IMG/VR virus record: IMGVR_UViG_3300047173_000016
Coordinates: 1-27,172 of that record
DNA from: a virus
Direction: 5' to 3' (one strand)
Length of the DNA: 27,172 nucleotides
The position numbers and the translations under genes were made by a program. Within the stretch, counting starts at the first letter, position 1; every line of letters starts with the position of its first letter. Below, piece by piece: positions 8,416 to 16,569 of the stretch. The notes under the pieces were generated by a model. That model did not search any database. It was not told the DNA's origin and saw only the letters and a program-made list of their open reading frames with translations.

Positions 8416-8546
8416 TCGTGTCGCGTCGCATGGCGACGCTGCACGAACTCGACACGGTTTACGACAGCGAGGATCTATGGGACATGCTTGAGATCCTCGC
8501 CGTCGACGACCATAATGCGGCCGCGTTGGCGCCCACGCAGGAGTAG
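8307..8546 (+). CDS. T-type extension of the tail assembly chaperone, reached by -1 frameshift
   Basis: The -1 frame downstream of the slippery heptamer stays open for 79 codons and ends just before the tape measure gene. The fused G-T product would have about 202 residues. The extension contains YANVPRPIALIVSRRMATLHELD and an acidic end with DLWDMLEILAVDDHNAAAL, which resembles the second domain of tail assembly chaperones (a DMLE...VD.HN-like pattern). Alternative starts in this frame (TTG at 8412, GTG at 8418, ATG at 8430) have poor ribosome sites, which favours frameshifting over a separate gene. Confidence 0.7.
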   Translation, partial: YERRGLDLGPNLGGQGGGRGAVQTATYANVPRPIALIVSRRMATLHELDTVYDSEDLWDMLEILAVDDHNAAALAPTQE

Positions 8547-8552
8547 CCCACC

Positions 8553-9914
8553 ATGGCCACGGTGATCGATACCCTCCTGGTGGTGCTGGGCCTGGAAGCC
8601 AAGCAATTCAAGGACGGCGCATCCCAGGTCGATCGGGATCTGGACAAGGTGCGCAAATCAAGCCAACAGACCGCGAAGGACATGGAACTGTCCGGCAAGC
8701 GCGCGGCCGAGTTCTTCATCGAACTGCGCAACCAGGCCCTCCTGGCCGCTGGCGTGCTCACCGGCGGCCTCGGCCTCAAAGAGTTCATCGGTCAAACCAC
8801 CGCCGCCAATCGCCAGGTCGGCAACCTCTCGGCCGCGTTCAACGTGAACGCCGAAAAACTTTCCGAATGGATGGGCGTGGCCAAGTACGGCGGCGGCACC
8901 GCGCAAGGCATCGCCTCGGCCATCGGCAGCATCTCCAAATCGGTCCAGGACTTCCAGACCACCGGCACGATCGGCGAACTGCTCAAACTGCTGATGGCAG
9001 AGCACATCCCATTTCAGACCCCGGAAGGCAAGGTCCGGGACGTGTTCGACATCTACAAGGACATCGCCGACTTCCTTTCCAAGAATAAAGACAAGGGCCT
9101 AGCGCTAAATCAATTCCTCGGCATGGACAACGACACCCTCGCGCTGGCGATGAAAGGCAGCGCAGCGATGCAAGACCTGATCGACAAGTATGGCCAACTG
9201 GTGCGAATCACCGATGAGCAGCGCAAGTCCACGCAACAACTCGACAACGCCGAGAACCGCCTGATCGACACATCGCAGCATCTCGGGCGCGAGGCGCTGC
9301 GCATTTTCGGCCCGACCGTGGCCGAACAGATCAACAAATCGACCGATGTCTGGACGGGCACGAAGCCCACGCCGCAGGGCGACTTTATGGGGATGCTGGC
9401 AGCCGAGTTCCTTGGGATGCTCGGCGATAAGCAGGCGCAGCATGAACTGCTGATGAACGAGCTAGGCATAGATGACGGCTGGCGCCCCGGCGAACTCTCT
9501 CGGCCTTCGGGCGCGGGCCGCCAGGACATCAAGCCCATACGCGGCTCGAGCGCGAGCAATATCACGCTCCCGGCGGGCACGCCAACCGGCAACCGTGCCA
9601 ACATCGCCGGGATGCCCACCGCCTCGGCCGCCGATCGCCTGCGCGTATTGCAGGACGAACTGGCCGCCGCATCGACGCCCGAGGACCGCAGCGCGCTGCT
9701 GCGCGAGATCGGTCTCGTGCAGCGCACATATGCGAGCGCGGTCCTGGGCAGCGTCGGCGGCCAAGGCCGCGCCGGCGTCGGCAATACGACCACGGTTACC
9801 ATCGCCAACCAAACCATCAACACCCAGGCCAAGGACGCCGAAGGCATCGCGCGCTCGCTGGCCGACTCGCTCACGCAGTTCGTTGCGCAGGCCAATTCCG
9901 GGATCGCGCGCTGA
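8553..9914 (+). CDS. Tail tape measure protein, short
   Basis: Length ruler and DNA-ejection protein of the tail, 453 residues. The N-terminus MATVIDTLLVVLGLEAKQFKDG and the helical stretch to about residue 60 are typical of tape measure starts. Next come a hydrophobic segment (ALLAAGVLTGGLGLKEFIG, about 69-88) and long helices, then a Gly/Pro-rich region and a C-terminal VTIANQTINTQAKDAEGIARSLADSL segment. The length is small for a tape measure; at roughly 0.15 nm per residue (known rule) it predicts a tail of about 65-70 nm. AGGAG at 8539-8543 serves the ATG at 8553. The stop overlaps the next start (TGATG). Confidence 0.85.
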   Translation: MATVIDTLLVVLGLEAKQFKDGASQVDRDLDKVRKSSQQTAKDMELSGKRAAEFFIELRNQALLAAGVLTGGLGLKEFIGQTTAANRQVGNLSAAFNVNAEKLSEWMGVAKYGGGTAQGIASAIGSISKSVQDFQTTGTIGELLKLLMAEHIPFQTPEGKVRDVFDIYKDIADFLSKNKDKGLALNQFLGMDNDTLALAMKGSAAMQDLIDKYGQLVRITDEQRKSTQQLDNAENRLIDTSQHLGREALRIFGPTVAEQINKSTDVWTGTKPTPQGDFMGMLAAEFLGMLGDKQAQHELLMNELGIDDGWRPGELSRPSGAGRQDIKPIRGSSASNITLPAGTPTGNRANIAGMPTASAADRLRVLQDELAAASTPEDRSALLREIGLVQRTYASAVLGSVGGQGRAGVGNTTTVTIANQTINTQAKDAEGIARSLADSLTQFVAQANSGIAR

Positions 9915-10690
9915 TGGCCTTTCCGACCCTCTCGGTTCCCCCATACCCGGACATTCCGGCGGTGGCCGGCGTACCCAACGTGGCGCGCAACCCGAACGCG
10001 GCTATCGCGGCGGCGCTGGCCGGCGGCATCGGCGGCATCAACAAGGCGCTCTCGATCGCCATCACCTCAAACGGCCAGCTGGCGGCATTCGACACCGCGG
10101 CGCTGCCACCTGCCCAGGCCGGAAACTGGGGCGTCTACTCCTCCGATGGCGTTTCGGTGGTGATACCAGACACCATCCTCGATGTGGAGTTCCGGGGCGA
10201 GCGACGCCTGTCCGACTATCCGCAGGAGCAGGGCGCGTTCTCCAGCTATAACAAGGTCGACGTGCCCTACGCCGCGCGCGTGCGCATGGCCAAGGGCGGC
10301 GCGCTCTACGACCGGCAGGTGTTTCTGCAAACGATCGACGCGCTGCTGCACGACACGAACCTCTACACCCTCATCACGCCCGAGATCACATACCAGAATG
10401 CCAACGTCGTGCACTACGACTACCACCGCACCACGCGCAACGGCGCGACCATGGTGATCGTCGACCTTTGGGTCGAGGAGGTGCGCCTGACGGGCACGCA
10501 GACGCTATCGGGCCTGAGCTTCCTTGCCGCGTCGCAGGTGGCCGCGCCATCGGGCGCGTCGCTCCAGTTCACCGGCCCGGTGCAGCCGGTGACGCCGAGC
10601 AATGTGCAGATCACGCAGATCGGCACGCCTGCGGCGCCCGGCGACACCGGAAACTGGATCACGCAGATCGGCGCGTTCCCGAGCATCTGA
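9914..10690 (+). CDS. Dit-like baseplate / distal tail protein
   Basis: A 258-residue protein between the tape measure and the baseplate plug genes. An Ala/Gly-rich N-terminus with AIAAALAGGIGGINKALSIA is followed by a domain with VSVVIPDTILDVEFRGERRLSDYPQEQGAFSSYNKV and a TLITPEITYQNANVVHYDYHRTTRNGATMVIVDLWVEEVRL segment. This pattern matches the N-terminal domain of Dit-like phage tail proteins that ring the tube tip. The C-terminus is Pro/Gly-rich with a repeated ITQIG motif (three copies). Start and stop codons overlap both neighbours by one base. Confidence 0.7.
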   Translation: MAFPTLSVPPYPDIPAVAGVPNVARNPNAAIAAALAGGIGGINKALSIAITSNGQLAAFDTAALPPAQAGNWGVYSSDGVSVVIPDTILDVEFRGERRLSDYPQEQGAFSSYNKVDVPYAARVRMAKGGALYDRQVFLQTIDALLHDTNLYTLITPEITYQNANVVHYDYHRTTRNGATMVIVDLWVEEVRLTGTQTLSGLSFLAASQVAAPSGASLQFTGPVQPVTPSNVQITQIGTPAAPGDTGNWITQIGAFPSI

Positions 10691-10992
10691 TGCAGATCAT
10701 TCCGGTCCAGGCAGTGCCGTCGCAATCGCTCGACGTGGTTCTCGGCACCCAGGTCTGCACCGTCAACGTCTACCAGAAATCGAGCGGACTGTTCCTTGAC
10801 TTGCTGGTCAACGACGCGGCCATCCTGACGTGCCAACTGTGCGTGAACCAAGTGCTCATCGTGCGGCGCGCCTACCTGGGATTCAATGGCGACCTGGCCT
10901 TCTACGACACCCAGGGCGATGCGGACCCGGGTTACACGGGCCTGGGCACGCGATGGTTGCTGCTCTACTTCCCCCCTTCGGATCTGGCCTGA
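10690..10992 (+). CDS. Baseplate plug protein (Pam3 gp18-like)
   Basis: A 100-residue beta-rich protein (QIIPVQAVPSQSLDVVLGTQVCTVNVYQK, LLVNDAAILTC, GFNGDLAFYDTQGDADPGYTGLGTRWLLLYF). The motif order, with a central beta domain and GDxDPxYxGLGxRWxLLYF end, matches the small plug or hub proteins of simple myovirus baseplates. It lies between the Dit-like and hub genes with TGATG overlaps at both ends. Confidence 0.75.
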   Translation: MQIIPVQAVPSQSLDVVLGTQVCTVNVYQKSSGLFLDLLVNDAAILTCQLCVNQVLIVRRAYLGFNGDLAFYDTQGDADPGYTGLGTRWLLLYFPPSDLA

Positions 10993-11933
10993 TGGCAAAT
11001 CTCGCGCGAAAGCACCTCGACATTACCTTCGAGATTGGCCAGGGACAATTCGGCACCCTCGGATTTACCCAGGTTACGCTCTCGGGCCTGCGCGCGCAGT
11101 GCGATATCGCTATGGCCGGCGGCCTCTTTAAGGGCCAACTCAACGCGCGCATCTATGGCATGACGCTCTCGCAGATGAACCAGTTGGCCAAGGTCGGGCG
11201 CATCCCGACCTCTGTAAAGCAAAATCGAATCGCGGTGAGCGCCGGAGACGACGTGAATGGCATGTCGCAGATTTACCAGGGATCGATCTCGCTGGCCTGG
11301 GCCGACTTTACTGCGATGCCCGAAGTGGCCTTCATGGTCGAGGCGCAATCGGGATATTGGGAATCGCTAGCGCCCACGCCGGCTGTGAGTTACCAGGGAA
11401 CGATCTCGGTAGTCAACGCCGCGCTCGACATCGCAACCGAAATGGGCATGAAGTTCCAGAACTGGGGCGTGACCGGCGTGCTCAACAACCCGGTCTTTCC
11501 GGGCTCGGCATGGGATCAGTTGGCCGCGCTTGTGCGCCAGGCGAACATCAACTGCATCATTGATCGTGGTGTCGTGGTCATCTGGCCACGCGGCGGATAC
11601 CGCGGCGCGTTGCCCAGCATCGATGCGACGCCCAACTTTATCAACACCGAGGACAGCGAGATTCCCACGATCTCGGTTGACACCGGCATGAAGGGATACC
11701 CGCGATTCAACGCGACCGGCGTGACGGTCGAGACGATCTTCGACCCTTCCCTGTACGCCGGCGGCCTGGTCAACATCGTGACATCGCTGCGGCCGACCGC
11801 CGACACTTGGGGCCCGTGGTACGTCAACACGATCGCGCACAATCTTGAATCGGAGCGGCCGGGCGGTAACTGGTTTTCGACGCTTGAGTGCAGTTTGCTC
11901 GGCATTACCGTCGTACAGGGAGGTGCGCAATGA
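10992..11933 (+). CDS. Baseplate hub protein
   Basis: A 313-residue protein likely to form the hub above the spike. It begins with LDITFEIGQGQFG, has GLRAQCDIAMAGGLFKGQLNARIYGMTLSQMNQLAKVGR and a repeated beta pattern, and later GSAWDQLAALVRQANINCIIDRGVVVIWPRGG and the C-terminal WYVNTIAHNLESERPGGNWFSTLECSLLG. The last segment resembles the end of gp27/gpD-type hub proteins. The stop overlaps the spike gene start (ATGA), as expected for partners made in fixed ratio. Confidence 0.75.
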   Translation: MANLARKHLDITFEIGQGQFGTLGFTQVTLSGLRAQCDIAMAGGLFKGQLNARIYGMTLSQMNQLAKVGRIPTSVKQNRIAVSAGDDVNGMSQIYQGSISLAWADFTAMPEVAFMVEAQSGYWESLAPTPAVSYQGTISVVNAALDIATEMGMKFQNWGVTGVLNNPVFPGSAWDQLAALVRQANINCIIDRGVVVIWPRGGYRGALPSIDATPNFINTEDSEIPTISVDTGMKGYPRFNATGVTVETIFDPSLYAGGLVNIVTSLRPTADTWGPWYVNTIAHNLESERPGGNWFSTLECSLLGITVVQGGAQ

Positions 11934-12679
11934 CCCTCTCCTCGCCATCCGTGGCCACCGGCGTCGCGGGCGCGGGCTCGGTCGAATCGGGCGCGACCCG
12001 GTTCCAGGCCATGCGGTTCCTCGTGTGGCAGATTCTGGCCAAGGTTCGGATCGCCATGCCCGTGCAGGTGGTCTTCTGCCTCAACACCGGAAGCGATGTC
12101 GCGCCGGGCGTCGTGCAGGTGCAGCCGCTCGTGCAGCAAATGGACGGGAACGGCAACTGCACGAAACACGCGCAAATTTACAACGTACCCTATTTGCGGT
12201 TGCAGGGTGGCACGAACGCCGTCATCCTGGACCCGGTTGCCGGCGACGTGGGCCTCATGGCGGTATGCGACCGAGACTTCTCGCTGGTCAAGGCTGCCGC
12301 AGCGCTGGGCATACCGGCCGGGTCGCTGGGCTTCCCTCCCGGCAGCTGGCGCGAGTTCGACATGAGCGACGGCATCTACGTCGGCGGCTTCCTTGGCCTA
12401 GCGGCGCCGACGCAATATGTCGCCTTCAGCGCGGCCGGGATCACGATTACTTCGCCGACCGCGATCACTTTGAATGCGCCATCCATTACAGTTACGGGCG
12501 AATTGACCGTTGACGGAAATGTGACTACGGGCGAATTGACCGTTGACGAAAATCTGACAGTCGAGGGCACCACGACGATGGTGGGGACCGTCACCGCGGC
12601 GGGCCTAAGCGTCGAGACGCACATTCACCACGGAGTAACCACCGGCAGCGGTGTCACCGCCCCGCCGTCGAATACATGA
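11930..12679 (+). CDS. Baseplate spike protein, gp138 N-terminal type
   Basis: Membrane-piercing tip of the tail, 249 residues. The oligonucleotide-binding-like N-terminal domain of phage phi92 gp138 type is visible: VVQVQPLVQQMDGNGN, YNVPYLRLQGGTNAVILDPVAGDVGLMAVCDRDFS, then SWREFDMSDGIYVGGFLG. The C-terminal part is a beta-helix built of short repeats, including two 11-residue units that start TGELTVD. It ends in ETHIHHGVTTGSGVTAPP, where the His-x-His motif could bind iron at the apex as known for P2 gpV and phi92 gp138. The start lies in the end of the hub gene. Confidence 0.88.
   Translation: MTLSSPSVATGVAGAGSVESGATRFQAMRFLVWQILAKVRIAMPVQVVFCLNTGSDVAPGVVQVQPLVQQMDGNGNCTKHAQIYNVPYLRLQGGTNAVILDPVAGDVGLMAVCDRDFSLVKAAAALGIPAGSLGFPPGSWREFDMSDGIYVGGFLGLAAPTQYVAFSAAGITITSPTAITLNAPSITVTGELTVDGNVTTGELTVDENLTVEGTTTMVGTVTAAGLSVETHIHHGVTTGSGVTAPPSNT
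12493..12548 (+). repeat. Direct repeat with 33-bp period in the spike gene
   Basis: A 23-bp stretch at 12493-12515 recurs perfectly at 12526-12548. The 33-bp period encodes 11 residues, one rung-like unit of the predicted beta-helix. It is a recent internal duplication that would lengthen the spike. Confidence 0.8.
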
Positions 12680-13038
12680 GCACACAAAACACCCTCTGTC
12701 TGGACCGCACGCTATGGGATCTGTTCGTCGACGCGAGCGGAAATATCGCTATGGCGACAGGGCCCTACGCGGTGGCGCAGGACGTAGCCAGCGCGTGCCG
12801 CTGCTTCCTGGGCGATTGCTACTACGACACGGCGGTCGGCATTCCCTACTTGCAGCAGTTCCTCTACCAGTCGCCGCCGCCGACGCCGCTGGTGGTGAGC
12901 GCGTTCAACGCGGCGGCGCTCACCGTTCCGGGCGTGGTGCAGGCCAACACAGTCATCACTGGCATGGTTGATCGCGTGGTGCAAGGCTACATCGAGGTCG
13001 TCGACACCACCGGCCAGGCGCTCGGCGTCACCATCTGA
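12676..13038 (+). CDS. Baseplate wedge protein, gp25 / gpW-like
   Basis: A 120-residue protein. LDRTLWDLFVDASGNIAMATGPYAVAQDVASACRCFLGDCYYDTAVGIPYLQQFL is the classic gp25-like pattern (residues about 8-65: Asp/Gly turn, AQDVASA, LGExxYDxxxGIPY). The C-terminal half is a beta segment of the type VxGxVxVVDTTGxxxGV. It lies between spike and gpJ, the standard order. The ATG overlaps the previous stop. Confidence 0.8.
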   Translation: MSTQNTLCLDRTLWDLFVDASGNIAMATGPYAVAQDVASACRCFLGDCYYDTAVGIPYLQQFLYQSPPPTPLVVSAFNAAALTVPGVVQANTVITGMVDRVVQGYIEVVDTTGQALGVTI

Positions 13039-13048
13039 GGCGATCACC

Positions 13049-14488
13049 ATGACGACTTCCGTTCCCGATATCTCTTTCACGCCGACAGGCCCGGTGCTTC
13101 CCACCGAGGCCGCGATTCTGGCCGGAGTGCTGGCCGACCTCAACGCGGCGTTCGGCGGCAACCTCAACATTACGAACCTCACCACGCCGCAGGGCCAGAT
13201 CGCTCAGAGCGAGGCCGCGATCATCGGCGACAAAAACAACGACATCGCCTATGTGCTCAGTCAGTTCGACCCGAGCACCGCAGAGGGCATTTACCAGGAT
13301 GCGATCGGTTACCTGTACTTCATGACGCGCCTGCCGGCGACCGCAACGACCCTGACCTGCTTGTGCTACGGCGCGGCGGGAGTCGTGATCCCCGCCGCCG
13401 CGACGGTGCAAGACTCATCGGGCAACATCTACGCCTGCACAGCGGCCGGCACGATCCCTTTCGGCGGAGCCCTTGAGACGACCTTCGCGTGCACGACGCT
13501 GGGGGCCGTAGCGATCCCATCGAGCGTGACAATATCGCAGACGATCCCACAATGGGATAGCGTGTCCATCGTGTCGGGCGTCGAGGGCACGGCGGTCGAA
13601 TCGCAGACCGCGTTTGAGTACCGTCGCCAGCAAACCGTCGCGGCCAACAGCGTCGGGATGCTGAACTCGGTGCTGGGCAACATCTGGAACACCGTGCCCC
13701 AGGTCACTGATGTCTACGCCTTGGAAAACCCGACCTCGACGCAGATCGGCGCGAGCATCACCGGCAGCATCTCGGGCACGACGCTCACCGTGGCCAGCGT
13801 CATATCGGGCGCCGTGGCGATCGGCGATATGGTGACGGGCACCGGGGTCGCGCAGGGATGCGTCATCACCGGCGGCTCTGGCACCAGCTGGACCGTCAAC
13901 CAGACCTACTCGACGCCCGTGCCGGCCACCGGGAGTGAGGCCATGATCTGCGCCCCTGGCGGTCAGATCCTAGTTCCCAATTCGATCTACGTGGGCGTAT
14001 ACGGCGGCAATTCCGGCCTGATCGCCAACGCGATCTACGCGAAAAGGATGCCGGGCAGCAATTACAACGGGAACACGAGCGTCGTGGTGACCGACCAGGG
14101 GCCCTCCATCAATCCCTACGCGCCGCCGCTGCCGCAGTACACGGTGACTTATCAATCGATGGCCTCGGTCGCTATCGCGTGGCAGGTCACGCTTCGCAAC
14201 AACTCGCTCATTCCCTCGGGCTATGCCGGACTGATTCAATCCGCGATCCTTGCCGCGTTCACCGGGGCCGATGGCGGCCAGCGCGCGCGCTCCGGGATGC
14301 TGCTCTTGGCGTCGCGGTTCGTGGGCGGCATCGTCAATCTGGGCGCTTGGGCGCAGGTCGAATCGGTGCTGCTCGGGGTCGTGCCGGCCGACGTGCTGGG
14401 CACCACGCGCTCGACGCTGCAACTGGCGGTGAACCAGTCGCCGATCTACGTCGCGTCTAACGTGACGGTGATACTTTCGAGCACCTGA
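13049..14488 (+). CDS. Baseplate J / gp47-like wedge protein with inserted beta module
   Basis: A 479-residue baseplate wedge component. The N-terminus (ISFTPTGPVLPTEAAILAGVLADLNAAFGGNLN and LTTPQGQIAQSEAAIIGDKNNDIAYVLSQFDP) and the central EGTAVESQTAFEYRRQQTVA segment are typical of Baseplate_J. GAGG at 13037-13040 precedes the ATG by 8 bases. Residues about 243-301 (bases 13775-13951) form an inserted beta module of the type in the decoration protein: GTTLTVASV, VAIGDMVTGTG, ending SEAMIC. After it the J fold resumes with QILVPNSIYVGVYGG. This insertion is unusual for a wedge protein. Confidence 0.88.
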   Translation: MTTSVPDISFTPTGPVLPTEAAILAGVLADLNAAFGGNLNITNLTTPQGQIAQSEAAIIGDKNNDIAYVLSQFDPSTAEGIYQDAIGYLYFMTRLPATATTLTCLCYGAAGVVIPAAATVQDSSGNIYACTAAGTIPFGGALETTFACTTLGAVAIPSSVTISQTIPQWDSVSIVSGVEGTAVESQTAFEYRRQQTVAANSVGMLNSVLGNIWNTVPQVTDVYALENPTSTQIGASITGSISGTTLTVASVISGAVAIGDMVTGTGVAQGCVITGGSGTSWTVNQTYSTPVPATGSEAMICAPGGQILVPNSIYVGVYGGNSGLIANAIYAKRMPGSNYNGNTSVVVTDQGPSINPYAPPLPQYTVTYQSMASVAIAWQVTLRNNSLIPSGYAGLIQSAILAAFTGADGGQRARSGMLLLASRFVGGIVNLGAWAQVESVLLGVVPADVLGTTRSTLQLAVNQSPIYVASNVTVILSST

Positions 14489-15399
14489 TGCAGAACCTTG
14501 AATCGACCATCGAGTCGCAGTTCGCAACGAGCCCGACTCTCGGGCAGTTGTTGCAGGCGATCAATCAATGGATCGATCCGACGACGGACCTGGATACGTT
14601 CTACAGCTACGTGTTCGACATCCAGACCGCTGAGGGCTTCGGCCTGGACAACTGGGGCAAGATTCTCGGCGTCACGCGAACCTTCCAGGTGCCGCAGATC
14701 ACCGCGCCGTTTTTCGGCTTCAACGAGCAAAATGGGCCCTACGTGGTGAGCTTCAACACGGACCCGTTCTACTCTGGAACCACCGGCTTCTCGAATGTGA
14801 GCCTGGACGACGGAGACTACCGCACGCTGCTGCTGGTCAAGGCGATGTCCAATATCGGCAACTCCTCGACCGCGACCTACAACGCGATGCTCATGACCCT
14901 GTTTTCTGGCCTCGGGAACTGCTACGTCGAGGACTGGACGACGCCGGGCTCGAGCATCCCATACATGACAATGCAGCTGACGTTTTCGCAGCCGCTCACC
15001 GCTACGCAGATAGCGATCCTGACCGAATCGGGCGTATTCGCGGCGCCGACCGGCGTGAACCTGACGATCGTCATCAACACCGCGAGCACCGATCTGACCA
15101 CCGCCGCCTATCGCGTGACCGCGGCCGAGTCGCCCTACACCGCGCCCGGCCCAGGCTGGTACTTCATCGATTGCAGCGCGGGCTCGGTGGTTTTTACACT
15201 GCCCACGCCGGTCGCAGGCCAGTCGGGCGAATGCTTCATAAAACGCGCCGACGTGACCTACCGGCCAGGTGCTACCGTGACGATCATGCCGCCGCCGGGT
15301 TATGCCATGTTCGACGGCACTGGCGCCACCGTTCTCACCGAGCAAGGCCAAGCCGGCGCATTCGCGGCCGATGGCGTCTCGGTGATTGGCGCGTTCTAA
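14488..15399 (+). CDS. DUF2612 / gpI-like tail protein with C-terminal beta domain
   Basis: A 303-residue baseplate periphery protein. The first two thirds (WGKILGVTRTFQVP, YRTLLLVKAMSNIGNSSTATYNAMLMTLF) match DUF2612, the gpI-like protein that links wedges to fibres. The last 95 residues, from about 208, form a separate domain: ESPYTAPGPGWYFIDCSAGSVVFTLPTP, FIKRADVTYRPGATVTIMPPPG, MFDGTGATVL and GAFAADGVSVIGAF. This resembles beta modules seen in tail fibres and capsid appendages, and may be the socket for the fibre encoded next. The family call is firm; the role of the extra domain is inferred. Confidence 0.8.
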   Translation: MQNLESTIESQFATSPTLGQLLQAINQWIDPTTDLDTFYSYVFDIQTAEGFGLDNWGKILGVTRTFQVPQITAPFFGFNEQNGPYVVSFNTDPFYSGTTGFSNVSLDDGDYRTLLLVKAMSNIGNSSTATYNAMLMTLFSGLGNCYVEDWTTPGSSIPYMTMQLTFSQPLTATQIAILTESGVFAAPTGVNLTIVINTASTDLTTAAYRVTAAESPYTAPGPGWYFIDCSAGSVVFTLPTPVAGQSGECFIKRADVTYRPGATVTIMPPPGYAMFDGTGATVLTEQGQAGAFAADGVSVIGAF

Positions 15400-15414
15400 C
15401 GCACGAGGATCGAC

Positions 15415-16200
15415 ATGCAAGCAAGCCAAGTTCCAGCAGATTTTCCGATTCCCTGGGCCAATGGCGCCGGCGGGTCATACATCCGCACGCCGCCGACCGC
15501 CTCGCAGATCGGCGTGCAGGCCGGCGCGGCCAGCTTGACGGACGGCTTTCCGCCTCTGTGCTTCACGCCGATCGCTTCGGGCGGCTCCTGGCCCTACGGG
15601 CAGGACTTCAACGGGATATTTCGCTGGATTACGCAGTGCATCCAGTGGATGCAAGCCGGCGGCCCGGCGGTCTATAACTCGGCGTTCTCGACTCAGATCG
15701 GAGGATATCCGGCCGGCGCGATCCTGCGCCGGGCCGACTTCGCCGGATTCTGGATCAACGAGGTCGACAACAACACCACCGACCCGGACACGGGCGGCGC
15801 GAACTGGCAAAACGCGATCACGGTGGTCGGCCAGGGCGCTTCGGTCGCAGTGGCCAGCCCGGCGGTTGGCGACTCCACGCTCAAGATAGCGACGACCGCC
15901 TGGGCCGGAGCGCTCGCACCCTATGTTTGCGCCTATGTGTCGGGCACGACGCATCGGACGAAAGCTGGCATTGCCGACGTAATCACCGGAATCACGAACC
16001 CGTCGACCGGCGTCTACGTGGTGAGCTTTACCAGCTTGGCCGGGTCCAATTTCGTCGTCGATCTGACGGCCGATTCTGCGAGCGATCCCTGTTACGCCTA
16101 CGTCGCGGCGAGATCGGTTTCTAGTGTGACAGTTCACGTAGTTGATACAACCACAAATGCGCTAGTCAATAATCCCTTTAGCATTGCGATCTGGTACTAA
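15415..16200 (+). CDS. Short tail fibre protein
   Basis: A 261-residue putative host-recognition protein. The N-terminus contains FPIPWANGAGGSYIRTPPTASQIG and then GGSWPYGQDFNGIFRWITQCIQWMQAGGPAVYNSAFSTQIGGYPAGAILRR, the virion-attachment segment found in many fibre N-termini of Proteobacteria phages. A WINEVDNNTTDPDTGGANW block follows, then a beta-rich C-terminus (VVDLTADSASDPCYAYVAARSVSSVTVHVVDTTTNALV) that could be a receptor-binding tip. GAGGA precedes the ATG. No fibre assembly chaperone gene is visible after it. The last 60 bases are less GC-rich than the rest. Confidence 0.75.
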   Translation: MQASQVPADFPIPWANGAGGSYIRTPPTASQIGVQAGAASLTDGFPPLCFTPIASGGSWPYGQDFNGIFRWITQCIQWMQAGGPAVYNSAFSTQIGGYPAGAILRRADFAGFWINEVDNNTTDPDTGGANWQNAITVVGQGASVAVASPAVGDSTLKIATTAWAGALAPYVCAYVSGTTHRTKAGIADVITGITNPSTGVYVVSFTSLAGSNFVVDLTADSASDPCYAYVAARSVSSVTVHVVDTTTNALVNNPFSIAIWY

Positions 16201-16224
16201 CCTCCGCATCTGAAAGGGAATCCC

Positions 16225-16569
16225 GTGGCCGACCGCCCGCGAGTGCTGACACCAGAGGAACGAGATGAGCTTGCATCCATTTACGCCCACCGATTCGTCG
16301 ACCTCCTCATCCGGCGAGCCGACGAAATTGCAAAGGTATTTGGGCCTCTCTTCGTCGAGATTCTCTTCGCCAGCGCCGCTGATGCCGCCAAGCAGGAAGA
16401 GCGTGATCGTCTCGAAACTATCGGCCGAAATGTCCGGGACGGATGGCGAAAATACCGAATCCGCGTATTTGCAGGCATTGGGCTACTGGGCCTCGACATG
16501 GCTACCCGCTTCCCTGCTTCGATTGCTTCAGCGGCGAAAACCATCATCGGATGGTTCGTAGAGCCATGA
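16225..16569 (+). CDS. Small possibly membrane-associated protein before the endolysin
   Basis: A 114-residue protein starting with GTG, with AAAGGGA upstream. It has a charged helical N-terminus (LTPEERDELASIYAHRFVDLLIRRADEIAKVF), a second helix rich in charges, and a C-terminal mildly hydrophobic stretch (RVFAGIGLLGLDMATRFPASIASAAKTIIGWFV). It overlaps the endolysin start by 4 bases. A role in lysis, for example as holin or regulator, is possible by position, but the hydrophobic part is weak and I do not recognise the family. Confidence 0.55.
   Translation: MADRPRVLTPEERDELASIYAHRFVDLLIRRADEIAKVFGPLFVEILFASAADAAKQEERDRLETIGRNVRDGWRKYRIRVFAGIGLLGLDMATRFPASIASAAKTIIGWFVEP

Noticed and set aside
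14446-15429. Leftward open frame of 327 codons
   Set aside because: It is antisense to the DUF2612 gene, rich in Arg and Gly, without recognisable domains.
16265-16561. Embedded open frame in the gene before the endolysin, possible Rz1-like spanin
   Set aside because: It has no lipobox or signal peptide, is Ser-rich by frame bias, and lacks a ribosome site.
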